A stretch of 45,708 bases of DNA from Bdellovibrionales bacterium (GTDB lineage Bacteria > Bdellovibrionota > Bdellovibrionia > Bdellovibrionales > Bdellovibrionaceae): assembly GCA_005793345.1 (NCBI GenBank), contig SXSU01000079.1, positions 1 to 45,708 on the forward strand, given 5' to 3'. The notes beneath the pieces are model-generated. The model was given only the letters and a program-made list of their open reading frames with translations. It was not told the origin of the DNA and ran no database searches. The translations under genes and the position numbers were made by a program. Shown here in pieces: positions 16,110 to 25,600 of the stretch (position 1 is its first letter; every line of letters begins with the position of its first letter).

Positions 16110-17760
16110 CGAAGAAAATAAAGAAGAATTTAAACGACGAGAATTTTTAACTTTTATGGGAAGTCTAGCTACTGCAACATTGTTTCCAATGGGGTGTTCT
16201 TCGATATTGCGAAATCCTAATTCATCCTCGAATGTCATTGATATTAATTCTCAATTGCCATTTTTGCCATTAGCTCCATCTCTTGCAGATGATTTAGTTA
16301 CAATTAAAGGTTTAAAGTATTCTATTTTAGTAAGTGAACACCAATTGCTAAATAAAAATGGACTAAAATTTGGTGTAAATAATGATTATTTAGCAATTTT
16401 TTCAACCAACAACCCTAATCGATTTTTGCTTACTTCAAATCATGAAGGATTTTATCCATTACTTAATTTTAAAAATGAAAATAATTCTCGAGAAAAAAAA
16501 TGGATAGATGAAGAAATGAAAAGTGTTGGTGTAGGAATTACAGAAATAGAAAAATACACTAATAGCAATTCTGGCTCTGTCGAATATAAAATCATTTATG
16601 ATAGTCCTTTCAATAAACGTATTGATGCTAATGCAATGATTCCAATTATTAGTGAACGCCCCGTCATGAATTCTAAATTAGCTAGAGGAACTTTTGCTAA
16701 TTGTGCAGGAGGAGTTACTCCATGGGGAACAGTTTTATCATGTGAGGAAAATTATGCTGATTTTGTTGGAGAACGAAAAAAAGGTGAATCTAAAATAACA
16801 CCAGTTACAGGAAATGACTTCGGATGGTATAAGACTCATGGTGATATGCCTCCAGAGCATTATGGCTGGGTTGTAGAGATTGATCCTAAATCAGGAAATG
16901 CAAAAAAGCATACAGCATTAGGAAGAATGGCTCATGAAGGAGCTACGGTAACTAAAGCTAAAGATGGTCGAATAGTTGTCTACATGGGTGATGATGCTAA
17001 CGATAGATGCCTTTACAAATTTATTTCAAACAGTTCTGATAATATTGAAAAAGGAACTCTGTATGTTGCAGATCTAAAAAAGAAAGAATGGGTAGCATTA
17101 GATTTGCAATCACAAAAGAAACTCAAAGAAGTTTATGATGATCAAACTGAAGTTCTTATTTACGCGCGGGAAGCTGCTGAATTATTAGATGGTACACCAT
17201 TGGATCGTCCTGAAGACATTGAAATTGATCCTGTAACAAACGACGTATTTATTTCTTTAACAAATAATTATCCTAAGGGGCGTCCCCATGGTTCCATTTT
17301 AAAAATTAAAGAATTTAATCAAGATGCAGGGTCTCAACAGTTTGAATACTCTACATTTGTATTGGGTGGTGAGTTGGCTGGAATAAGTTCACCTGATAAT
17401 TTGGTAATCGATAAAAATGGTAATCTATGGATGACCACTGATATTTCTGGAGCAAAAATTGGAAAAGGGGAGTTTGCTTATCATGGGAATAATAGTTTAT
17501 ATTTTATTCCACTAAGAGGTGAAGGTGTTGGAAGGCCAATCCGAGTAGCAGCAGCTCCAAGAGAAGCAGAATTGACCGGTCCTTGTTTTTCTCCTGATGG
17601 AAATCAGTTATTTTTATCTGTTCAACATCCTGGAGAAACATCAAAATCATTAAAAAAGTTAACAAGTAACTGGCCTAATGGGGGGACTGAAGTTCCAAAG
17701 TCATCTGTAGTTGTATTAAGTGGACCATCTATGGATTATTTACTCAACTGGGGTAAGTAA
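16090..17760 (+). CDS. phoX: PhoX-type phosphatase (DUF839), Tat-exported lipoprotein
   Basis: A 556-residue PhoX-family alkaline phosphatase, which releases phosphate from organic phosphoesters outside the cytoplasm using Ca and Fe. Family blocks seen: GTFANCAGGVTPWGTVLSCE followed by ENY (Cys218, Glu219, Glu220), GRMAHEGATV, and RPEDIEIDPVTNDVFISLTN. The N-terminus has a twin-arginine motif KRREFL and then a hydrophobic stretch ending in a lipobox (FPMGC, Cys36), so it is likely a folded Tat substrate anchored as a lipoprotein. The start is GTG 16090, six bases after AAAAGG and inside the upstream lipoprotein gene. The symbol is by family; substrate range is not shown. A second phosphatase of a different family (PhoD) lies at 43969. 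Confidence 0.88.
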   Translation: MKTHLNNEENKEEFKRREFLTFMGSLATATLFPMGCSSILRNPNSSSNVIDINSQLPFLPLAPSLADDLVTIKGLKYSILVSEHQLLNKNGLKFGVNNDYLAIFSTNNPNRFLLTSNHEGFYPLLNFKNENNSREKKWIDEEMKSVGVGITEIEKYTNSNSGSVEYKIIYDSPFNKRIDANAMIPIISERPVMNSKLARGTFANCAGGVTPWGTVLSCEENYADFVGERKKGESKITPVTGNDFGWYKTHGDMPPEHYGWVVEIDPKSGNAKKHTALGRMAHEGATVTKAKDGRIVVYMGDDANDRCLYKFISNSSDNIEKGTLYVADLKKKEWVALDLQSQKKLKEVYDDQTEVLIYAREAAELLDGTPLDRPEDIEIDPVTNDVFISLTNNYPKGRPHGSILKIKEFNQDAGSQQFEYSTFVLGGELAGISSPDNLVIDKNGNLWMTTDISGAKIGKGEFAYHGNNSLYFIPLRGEGVGRPIRVAAAPREAELTGPCFSPDGNQLFLSVQHPGETSKSLKKLTSNWPNGGTEVPKSSVVVLSGPSMDYLLNWGK

Positions 17761-17943
17761 AAAAAAGCAGAAAAAATAACTGCTGGTGATTATGTCTGAT
17801 AAAATCGCGAAGCGATCAGACTTAATCAGGAGCAGTTATAAAGAGGGAGATCGGAGATCGCCCCAAAAAAGCAGAAAAAATAACTGCTGGTGATTATGTC
17901 TGATAAAATCGCGAAGCGATCAGACTTAATCAGGAGCAGTTAT
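17761..17943. repeat. Perfect 79-bp direct repeat holding two type P palindromes
   Basis: 17761-17839 and 17865-17943 are identical over 79 bases, with a period of 104 and a 25-base spacer containing a G-like GGAGATC/GATCGCCCC element. Each copy holds a palindrome (17776-17839 and 17880-17943) with 25-base arms and only three mismatches, and an inner TCGC-GAA-GCGA tip. The exact identity suggests a recent local duplication. The second copy supplies the TAA stop of the minus-strand gene at 17940-17942. Probably a bidirectional terminator for the convergent PhoX and fibronectin-like genes. Confidence 0.85.
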
Positions 17944-18539
17944 TTTCGAGAATTAATTTTTGATTTCTTAATATGCTTAGCAACTTTAAAACTTTGGCTC
18001 GAAAAACGAATTGGTTTTTTGGGACCAGGTGTACCTGTTTGATCTAATCCATTAACAGATGCAATACGAACATAATATTCTGCTTCACTTAGTTTTGAGG
18101 CATGTGTCATTCGATTGAGATAAATTGAAGTTTCACCCTCAACATCAACAGTTGAAATAATTTGGCCTTCATTATCTTCAACTGTGACAACATATTGTTT
18201 TGCTCCTTTAACGGGAGTCCAATTTAAAATTATATCGCCATTTTTATTATTTGATAAGGGTTCTAAATCTGGAGGTGAAAATTCAGGTGCTTCTAGTGTT
18301 TTTCCAGTTACAAAGCAAGATCGAGTTTCATTAAGTTTGAGTTCTTCTGATACAGTTTTGAGTTCCTCTTCCGACTTAGAAACTTGGTCTTTACATTCAT
18401 TTATTTGTTTATTTAAAGTCTCTTGTTCATTTTTTATAATGAGATTATATTTTTTATCTGCTTTATCAGTTGCTATAAAAAAACATGTCGCTCCACTAAC
18501 TCCAGCTCCAATAATAAATGCTAATATAACTTTAATCAT
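17940..18539 (-). CDS. Membrane-anchored protein with coiled coil and fibronectin-III-like domain
   Basis: A 199-residue protein. Residues 1-24 are one hydrophobic segment (VILAFIIGAGVSGATCFFIA) that anchors it in the inner membrane or acts as a signal. Residues about 30-70 are a Lys/Glu-rich coiled coil. From about 80 to 180 there is a fibronectin type III-like beta-sandwich (APEFSPPDLEPL, ILNWTPVKGAKQYVVTVED, YYVRIASVNGLDQTGTPGP). Such domains usually mediate protein or carbohydrate contacts in the envelope. AAGGGG precedes the ATG. The last codons and the stop lie against the duplicated palindrome, so the tail IKKSKINSRK may have been altered when the repeat arrived. Partner unknown. Confidence 0.75.
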   Translation of the reverse strand: MIKVILAFIIGAGVSGATCFFIATDKADKKYNLIIKNEQETLNKQINECKDQVSKSEEELKTVSEELKLNETRSCFVTGKTLEAPEFSPPDLEPLSNNKNGDIILNWTPVKGAKQYVVTVEDNEGQIISTVDVEGETSIYLNRMTHASKLSEAEYYVRIASVNGLDQTGTPGPKKPIRFSSQSFKVAKHIKKSKINSRK

Positions 18540-18669
18540 AGTTACCCCTTGTTTTTATAAATTGTAATACAAAGTTAGACTAAAATCCCAGTGTTTCTGT
18601 AAGCGGTGCTGACTTTAGTCTAGCTTGTATATTTTTTATTAAAAAAGGTTAGAGATCGAGAGTCTATTC

Positions 18670-19575
18670 TTAAAATGAACTTTCTTGTAATCTCTGAATA
18701 CGATCTTCAAGACTTGGATGTGTTGAAAATAAACGCAACCAACTTTTTCCATTTGATGAACTAATTTTAAGAGATGCAAAAGCTGGTTTTGGGTCTCCTT
18801 CTTGATTCCACGGTTTATCATGGACAACTTGTAATTTTCTAAGAGCTGCAATCATATGTTGTTTTGAAGTTACTTTTGCACTGCCTTTATCAGCTCTAAA
18901 TTCTCTTTGGCGTGAAAAATAATTTACAACAAGTGAACCTAAAATTGTAAACACAATATCAAAAAGCATTGTTAATGCAAATTGAACAGTATATCTGTTT
19001 TTATCTTCGACTTGAGAAGAAATAATACTAGATAAAATTCTCGCCAAAAACATAGTAAAAGCATTTACTATCCCTTGAATTAAAGTCATTGTCACCATAT
19101 CACCATTTGCTATATGAGCGACTTCGTGTCCTAAAACTCCTTCAACTTCTTCAGGAGTCATGCGATCTAGTAAGCCAGTGGAAACAGCAACAAGTGAATT
19201 ACTTTTACTTGGTCCAGTTGCAAACGCATTTATTTCAGGGCTTTCATAAAAACCAACTTCAGGCATTTGTGGGAGATCTGCTTTTTTTGCAAGTCGATGT
19301 ACGAGGTAAACTAAATCTCTCATTTGTGGTGAGGCCTGAGTGGGATCAATAATTTTAACACCCATAGCCCATTTAGCCATAATCTTTGATAAGAAGAGAG
19401 ATATAAAAGCACCACCTGTGCCAAACACAGCACAGAAAAGCAAAAGACCACCATAAGATCCTGGGTGGAGTGGAATTTTCAGTATGCTTGCAATAACACT
19501 TATTGCAAAATTCAATGTAATCATAACCAGAATGTTAGTGATTAAAAATAAAAAAATTCTTTTCATGTAAACCAT
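18670..19575 (-). CDS. htpX: Membrane zinc protease HtpX
   Basis: A 301-residue HtpX, an inner-membrane M48 metalloprotease that degrades damaged membrane proteins. Two N-terminal membrane segments (about 5-32 and 42-62) precede the HEVAH zinc site (150-154), two more hydrophobic segments follow (about 158-180 and 196-220), and Glu225 in REFRAD is the expected third zinc ligand. The C-terminal FSTHPSLEDRI block is also characteristic. AAGGAG seven bases before ATG 19575 supports this start rather than the Met at residue 4. It is monocistronic, separated from tamA by a type P palindrome. Confidence 0.96.
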   Translation of the reverse strand: MVYMKRIFLFLITNILVMITLNFAISVIASILKIPLHPGSYGGLLLFCAVFGTGGAFISLFLSKIMAKWAMGVKIIDPTQASPQMRDLVYLVHRLAKKADLPQMPEVGFYESPEINAFATGPSKSNSLVAVSTGLLDRMTPEEVEGVLGHEVAHIANGDMVTMTLIQGIVNAFTMFLARILSSIISSQVEDKNRYTVQFALTMLFDIVFTILGSLVVNYFSRQREFRADKGSAKVTSKQHMIAALRKLQVVHDKPWNQEGDPKPAFASLKISSSNGKSWLRLFSTHPSLEDRIQRLQESSF

Positions 19576-19732
19576 AATAATTCTCCTTATTTTTTACAAA
19601 ACCATCAATCAAAGAGATTGTATCAGAATTAATCTGAATATAAAAACAATATTGTCAATTTGTCTTGATTATGATCTTGAAAATCAAATTTATTTTTAAT
19701 TTTTTAGTAGGTTAGTGGAAAACAAACAAGAA

Positions 19733-19804
19733 AATAACAACTGCTCGTGATTATGTTTGATCAGCTTGCGCTGATTATATCAGAAATAAACACGAGTAGT
19801 TATT
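19733..19804. terminator. Type P palindrome downstream of tamA
   Basis: AATAAC...CTGCTCGTG on the left pairs with CACGAG...AGTTATT on the right; the tip is a second perfect hairpin, ATCAGC-TTGC-GCTGAT. It lies just after the tamA stop (read on the minus strand) and before htpX, which suits termination of the tam operon. Confidence 0.65.
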
Positions 19805-19866
19805 GTTTTAAACAAATAAATGTATATTTTTGAAGTATATCATCTAAGTTCAATTTAAAATTAAAC

Positions 19867-22689
19867 TTAAAAACTACCAATTGAAAAGTGAAATCGAAAT
19901 GGAGTTTCGCCGCGGTCTTTTCGCGTATCAAGCTTCCATGCAAACTCAAGATTTACAGGGCCTACAGGTGTTATATAGCGTAGTCCAAATCCTGCTGAGT
20001 TTCGATAACCATAACTAAACTTAAGATCATCAACATGAACATGTCCACCATCGTAAAAAATAGTGCCACCGAAATCTCCATAGATTGGAAATCTCAATTC
20101 AGATTTTAGCAGATAAAATGTATTAACTTTTCGAATAAAATACTGAATTGGTTTTGAGTTATTACCACCTTGATTTGAATCTGAAATTCCTAAATCATCA
20201 TCATTTGGAATTCGATCATTTGTACTTGCTTCAAAGCCTCTTAATGTAGATAAACCTCCAAGAATAAATCCTTTTTTATCGTAAGGTACTCCTCCATCAA
20301 TATGATTAGATAGATTTTTTAGATGACCTAATCGAATTGAGTTTGCAAGAATCCAGCGTTGATCAGAGAGATCCAAATAATGATTAAAGCTAGTTGTAGA
20401 TTTAATATATTTAATTGTCTCTTTACTTCCAATAATTGGATCTGAGTATTCCATTTGAAGTCGAGTAAGAGTGCCACGTGTTGGATTGAAAGGGTGATCA
20501 CGGTAATCAAATTCTAACCTGGGACCTGTCGTTGCAATTGTTTGTTCATAATAAACAGAATCTATTTTGGCAAAAGGAGAACCTCTTTTTATATTAAAGT
20601 CTTTAATAGTTGAAAGTCCCCAAACATCATAAGAAAATAAAATGTGAGAAGTTAAGTTTTGTTCAAGAATAAATTCCATTTTATAGACATCATTTCCTAT
20701 CTCCTTATCATAATCAGAAATTTCTGTCGCACGAGTTAAATTAAATCGGCCTTTTGTGCGTGTATCAAAAAGGTAGGGTTCTTGATAACCAGCAGTAATT
20801 TTTAATTCTGGAAACTTTAAATCGGCTATATTGTAGTTCCCATCAATTCGTACTGATATTGATTTTGCATATCCATCTAAATTCCGGTAGGCAAGTCCTG
20901 CAAATCCACGAAGTGTAAAATCTCTTTCATTGGTTACACCTGTACCCAAATTAAACAAACCAGGTGGACGTTCTGTCACTTTTATGACTACAGTTCGATC
21001 GGCGACTAAGGTGTTTTCTTCTAGAGTTTTAATATCAACACTATTAAATAAACCTAATTTTTGAAGACGTTGCGTGGATTCTTCTAAAATTTCAGGAGTT
21101 AAGATATCACCTTCTTTAAATTCAATTTCTTTTCGAATTACGTATTCTTTTGTTTTTGAATTTCCATCGACTATAAGTGAAGCCACTTTAACTTGAGGAC
21201 CTTCAAAGATTTGAAATTTTAATTTTGCTTCAGTGTTATCTTCATTATAAATTACAACTTCGGTTGTATTTATCAATCGCATTTCTAAAAAACCTGAACT
21301 GCGATAGCTATTTCTTAATAGTTCAATACTTGATTCTAAATTTTGAAGTTTTAAAGCACTTTGAGTTTTTAGTTTCATTAAATTTAATAGATCATCACTC
21401 TTAAAATAACTATTTCCAAAAAATTCAATTTGTGTAATTTTAGTTAATGGACCCTCATCAATATTTATTGAAGCTGTAACTTGATCTCTTTGTTTGTTGT
21501 ATAAATATCGTGATGAAATTAATTTGGCTTTTAAATATCCTTGATTTTGTAATTCTAAAATTAAATTTTTTAAACCATTATCCAACTGGTTTTTATGAAA
21601 GTATCCATTTTGAATAGTTTCACCACTATATTCTTTTATAATTTGAGCATAGTGATTAGAAGCTTTAGAGATATTTCCCGATACTTCAATATTTTGAAGT
21701 TTGGTTCGACTTCCTTCATCAATAGAAGAAACAACAACAATGCGTTCGAAAGGTTTTATTATACGCTCAATGGCAGTAACTTCAACTCTCGCATAACCTT
21801 TTAAAAGATAAAAATCTTTTATTTTTAATGCTAACTCAGGAGCAACTTCAGGGTTGACAGATTTAAATTTAGAAAGCTCCATTGAGCTTTCTAGTCTTGC
21901 AGATTCAAATGAATAATTTCCTTCAAATGAAAACTCGAATACTTCTGGATTTTGAATAGTATATTCTAATATAACCCGATTTTGATTTTCGTTTTTATTT
22001 TTTGACGGAACTGAAAGTTGAGCTTTTAAATAACGACCTTGTCTGAATAATTCATCACATAAGCGATTGATTTCAAGTAAAATATTTGTATTTAGTGTTT
22101 TATTAAGATATTTTTTGGTGATTTTTATTAATTTTTTTCTTAATACTTCATTTGCTGTTTTAAATATAATATTTTCAATGGTAAGGGGATCACCTTCTTC
22201 AATATTAAAAATGACTTCAATATCAGTTGGACTTAGTTCTTTAATATCAATTTTTGTATTAATTCGTAAGTATCCTTGTTCATCATAATAAGATTTTAAT
22301 TTATTTTGCCAATCATCAATTAAGTGATTTGAAAACTTTTGCCCTTCTTCGATTTGCAAAACTTGCGTAAGCATATCAGATGAAATTTCAGTATTCCCAA
22401 GAAAAATTATAGATTCGATTGTTTTAGATATTCTAAAATTTAATTCATAATCATAATGGGAATCATTGCTAGTTACCACCTCAAGATCTTCAAAATCACC
22501 CTTTGACATTAAGTATTTTAATAATTTATCAATAACCGATAAACTTGGTTTTTTGTGATTAACTTCTGGAAACTTTAAATTTACTTCTGTCTGAATAAGT
22601 TCCGGTAATTTATTAAAATTAAGCTGAGACCAGGATTGATGTGGAAGTAATATAATAAGAGATAAAATAAGTAGAATGAGTTTATTCAT
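19867..22689 (-). CDS. tamA: TamA/BamA-family outer membrane assembly protein
   Basis: A 940-residue Omp85 protein that inserts or secretes outer membrane and surface proteins. A signal peptide (ending near SWSQ) is followed by about 550 residues of repeated POTRA-like units, for example the repeated EGDPLTIENI, DEGSRTKLQNIEVSGN, DEGPLTKITQIEFFGN and EGPQVKVASLIVDGN turns. The C-terminal third is a 16-strand-type barrel with the family features LGGLSTLRGFE and GFGLRYITPVGPVNLEFAW, and it ends in Phe (FRFHFSIGSF), matching the outer-membrane beta-signal. Typical TamA has three POTRAs and about 570 residues, so this one has more POTRA units. It overlaps the upstream tamB-like gene by four bases (ATGA); that pairing is the reason to call it TamA, not BamA. 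Confidence 0.9.
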   Translation of the reverse strand: MNKLILLILSLIILLPHQSWSQLNFNKLPELIQTEVNLKFPEVNHKKPSLSVIDKLLKYLMSKGDFEDLEVVTSNDSHYDYELNFRISKTIESIIFLGNTEISSDMLTQVLQIEEGQKFSNHLIDDWQNKLKSYYDEQGYLRINTKIDIKELSPTDIEVIFNIEEGDPLTIENIIFKTANEVLRKKLIKITKKYLNKTLNTNILLEINRLCDELFRQGRYLKAQLSVPSKNKNENQNRVILEYTIQNPEVFEFSFEGNYSFESARLESSMELSKFKSVNPEVAPELALKIKDFYLLKGYARVEVTAIERIIKPFERIVVVSSIDEGSRTKLQNIEVSGNISKASNHYAQIIKEYSGETIQNGYFHKNQLDNGLKNLILELQNQGYLKAKLISSRYLYNKQRDQVTASINIDEGPLTKITQIEFFGNSYFKSDDLLNLMKLKTQSALKLQNLESSIELLRNSYRSSGFLEMRLINTTEVVIYNEDNTEAKLKFQIFEGPQVKVASLIVDGNSKTKEYVIRKEIEFKEGDILTPEILEESTQRLQKLGLFNSVDIKTLEENTLVADRTVVIKVTERPPGLFNLGTGVTNERDFTLRGFAGLAYRNLDGYAKSISVRIDGNYNIADLKFPELKITAGYQEPYLFDTRTKGRFNLTRATEISDYDKEIGNDVYKMEFILEQNLTSHILFSYDVWGLSTIKDFNIKRGSPFAKIDSVYYEQTIATTGPRLEFDYRDHPFNPTRGTLTRLQMEYSDPIIGSKETIKYIKSTTSFNHYLDLSDQRWILANSIRLGHLKNLSNHIDGGVPYDKKGFILGGLSTLRGFEASTNDRIPNDDDLGISDSNQGGNNSKPIQYFIRKVNTFYLLKSELRFPIYGDFGGTIFYDGGHVHVDDLKFSYGYRNSAGFGLRYITPVGPVNLEFAWKLDTRKDRGETPFRFHFSIGSF

Positions 22690-25600
22690 TTAAACTCTAC
22701 CTTATATTCAAGATCTAGACCAAAGATACTTGTTCGTTCTGTACTACCGGTCGTTGAGTTATTTGATGTTGAAATAGAATTTGAATCTTGATAAGTTCCC
22801 ACAGCACTTAATTTATCATTTAAAATATATTTTAGTCTCACGTCGTAAACTTGAATGTCATTCATCGAACTTGAAGCCGATACATTAAGTTTTTTTGGTA
22901 CAAGTTCTTTAGCAACAGTAACCTTAGGTACAGCTACATTTTTTGTATCATCAAAATCGGAAGTAAACTTAACATCAACTCCTAGACTTTCTTTAATTTC
23001 TTTATTTAGAGGGTTCGCAGAAATAATTGCGGTTCCCAATTGATAACCTGTTTGTGAAGCTTGTTGATTGGAGTTAATATCTTGATCTAATTTCTGTGAT
23101 GTGACTCCAAGTGCAAGTAACGATATTAAGTCCTTGTCGTCGAGAGGAGGTTGTGATGAAAGTAATATTTGTGGCTTTTGCGATTTACCTTGAATCATTA
23201 AGTTTATATCGTAGGGATCAATTCGTGTACGACCTGAAATGAATAATTCTGGATTAATTTCATTTGGATCATTGAATTTTATCAATCCAGAAAGTACATC
23301 AAATTGTTTATCTTTAACTAATAATTGTGTTCCACTTTGTAATTTTATCAAACCATTTAAACTAGGTTTTGTAGGTGGACCTTTTATATGGAGCTGTCCC
23401 ACTAAAAAACCTCTTACTTGCGAGTTTTTAATTTCAATATTTTGATCCATTACAACTTGTAGATCTAGATTTATTGGATCCATTTGTTGAGCTTGAATAT
23501 TTTTAGGTAAATAAGATGATGATTTTACTCCGTTGGTTAAACCTTGATTTGAATTTGATTCAGTAAACTCCTTATCTATGAAGCCTTGTTTGATTCGGTA
23601 GACCCCTGTGATATTATATGGAATCCATGATCCTTCAAAATTAATTTCACCAGAACCAATTGTTTTTATTTTATCTGGTACATTTAAGTTTACATCCTGT
23701 ATTTGCCCATGAATACTTATTGGTAAGTTTTTTCCACCTTTCCATTCAATTTTTCCATCTCCTAATACAATTCCACCAGCTAAAGTTCCACGTATTGAAT
23801 TGAGGTCCATTTTGTTTTGTAAAAATTGAATTCGAGTAGATAATTTTTCAAATGGATGTGGAAAACCTTTGAATTTCAAAAAAGCCTCATTAACATTTAT
23901 ATCGCCATAAATTTCAGGATTAAAAAGTGAACCTGCAAGTCGTAAATCACCTCTTGCAAAACCGCCAAATTCTTCAAAAAATGGTAAGAAAAGTTGAGTG
24001 ACTTTTAAATTTAGTTTTCCACTTAATATAATATCTAAATTTCGTAATGAGAATTCTTTGCTTTTGATTGTTAAATAAGTATCTGGTCCAGAGATAGAAC
24101 AATTATCAAAATTAGCAAAACCTTTGGTAAAATTCATAATTAGTGGTTTTTCTTGTTTATAAAAATCATTATTTCGAGAAATATTTAGTGACTCAACTAC
24201 GAGTGAACCCGAAGAATCTAAAAGAGAAGAAGTCTCAGATTTAAGATCAACTTTTAAAGTGACTTCAGATTTAAATTCATTATGAATAGGATTATCGGTA
24301 GATAAGCCAATGAGCTCAGTAAAATCAAATTTTTTTACTTCAAGATAAAATTCAGCTAAATCTTTTTTACTAAAAGGTAACTTTACTTTACTTACAATTT
24401 GATGTCCTAGTAAATCAATTTCGGATAAAAACTCTTTACTGTTTGATTGAAATTGAAAAATTGAATCCGGTAATTCAATGTCTCCTAGTATCGATTTAGT
24501 TATTTTTGATTTATAATCAATATCTGGATTTAGAATATGATTTTTTAAAGTCATTTCAAATTGATAATTTCCAGTAATTGTAGGAAAATACTTGCTGACC
24601 CAGAAACTTTCTTCAAGATTAAACCCATGACCAGAAAAATTAAGATCGACTTGCCCTTCTGGAGTTGCACTACCATTTACAGTAAGTAAACTTTTATTTT
24701 TACGTAAAGTATTATTGTATACAGTCACTTCACCATGATCGGATTGAATATCAAAATTAATTTCATCAAATGATTCATTAGCAATTGTTCCCTTTCGCAA
24801 TTGTCCATCAAGAGTATAACTCATTTTTCCTAATGCAAAGGGACCACTAAAATTTACAATTGCGTTTCCTTTTCCTGAAACTTCAACAGGAATTTTAACT
24901 TTTTCAGAAAGTGAATATATTATGTTTTCTGCAAGTAGAAATGGACTTTCAAAATGCCCATCAAGTGTATTATTATTTAAATTTACATTTATATGTCCAA
25001 CATATTGTGTATCAAGTAATTTTGCATTGTCAGTCTTGATACTTAAGATTCCTTTTTTATATTGAAGTGGTGCCTCGATGTTTCCTAAACCAAATTTTTC
25101 AAACCAAAAATCGGTTGTTGAAAGTAGCATATCGATTGTTGCACCTGAGGAGTCGCCTTCTGTTTTACCAGTAATTTTTGTAGTTCCTTTAAAATCTAAA
25201 TTTGCAAGATTTGTAATGTGTTTCATATCAAGAGAATCTGTTTGATAATTAATAACGAATCCAGATTTGTAATCAATGTTACCTTGAGTTGAGCCTATTG
25301 ACTCATGAATTTCTACACTGGATTCATATGTAACCTTATGAGAGTCGATATTTAACCATCCGGATCCACTAAATTGATCTAGATGAATTATATTATTTGA
25401 ACTTGGAGACATACCTGAGTTAACAATTAACTCTTGACCATGAACTTTTCCATCGCACTTAAGGTTAAAATTTAAAATGGTACCATTGCAACTTAATTGT
25501 GATTTTAAATTTAAATCAACGGGAATTGTATATAACTTTAAACTTTTAAATAATTTTTGTAATTCTATATCTTTTATTTCAATTTTAGTTTCTAAATTAA

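Noticed and set aside
19089..19352. 87-codon plus-strand frame inside htpX
   Set aside because: Antisense to a strongly conserved protease gene; no ribosome site or family features.
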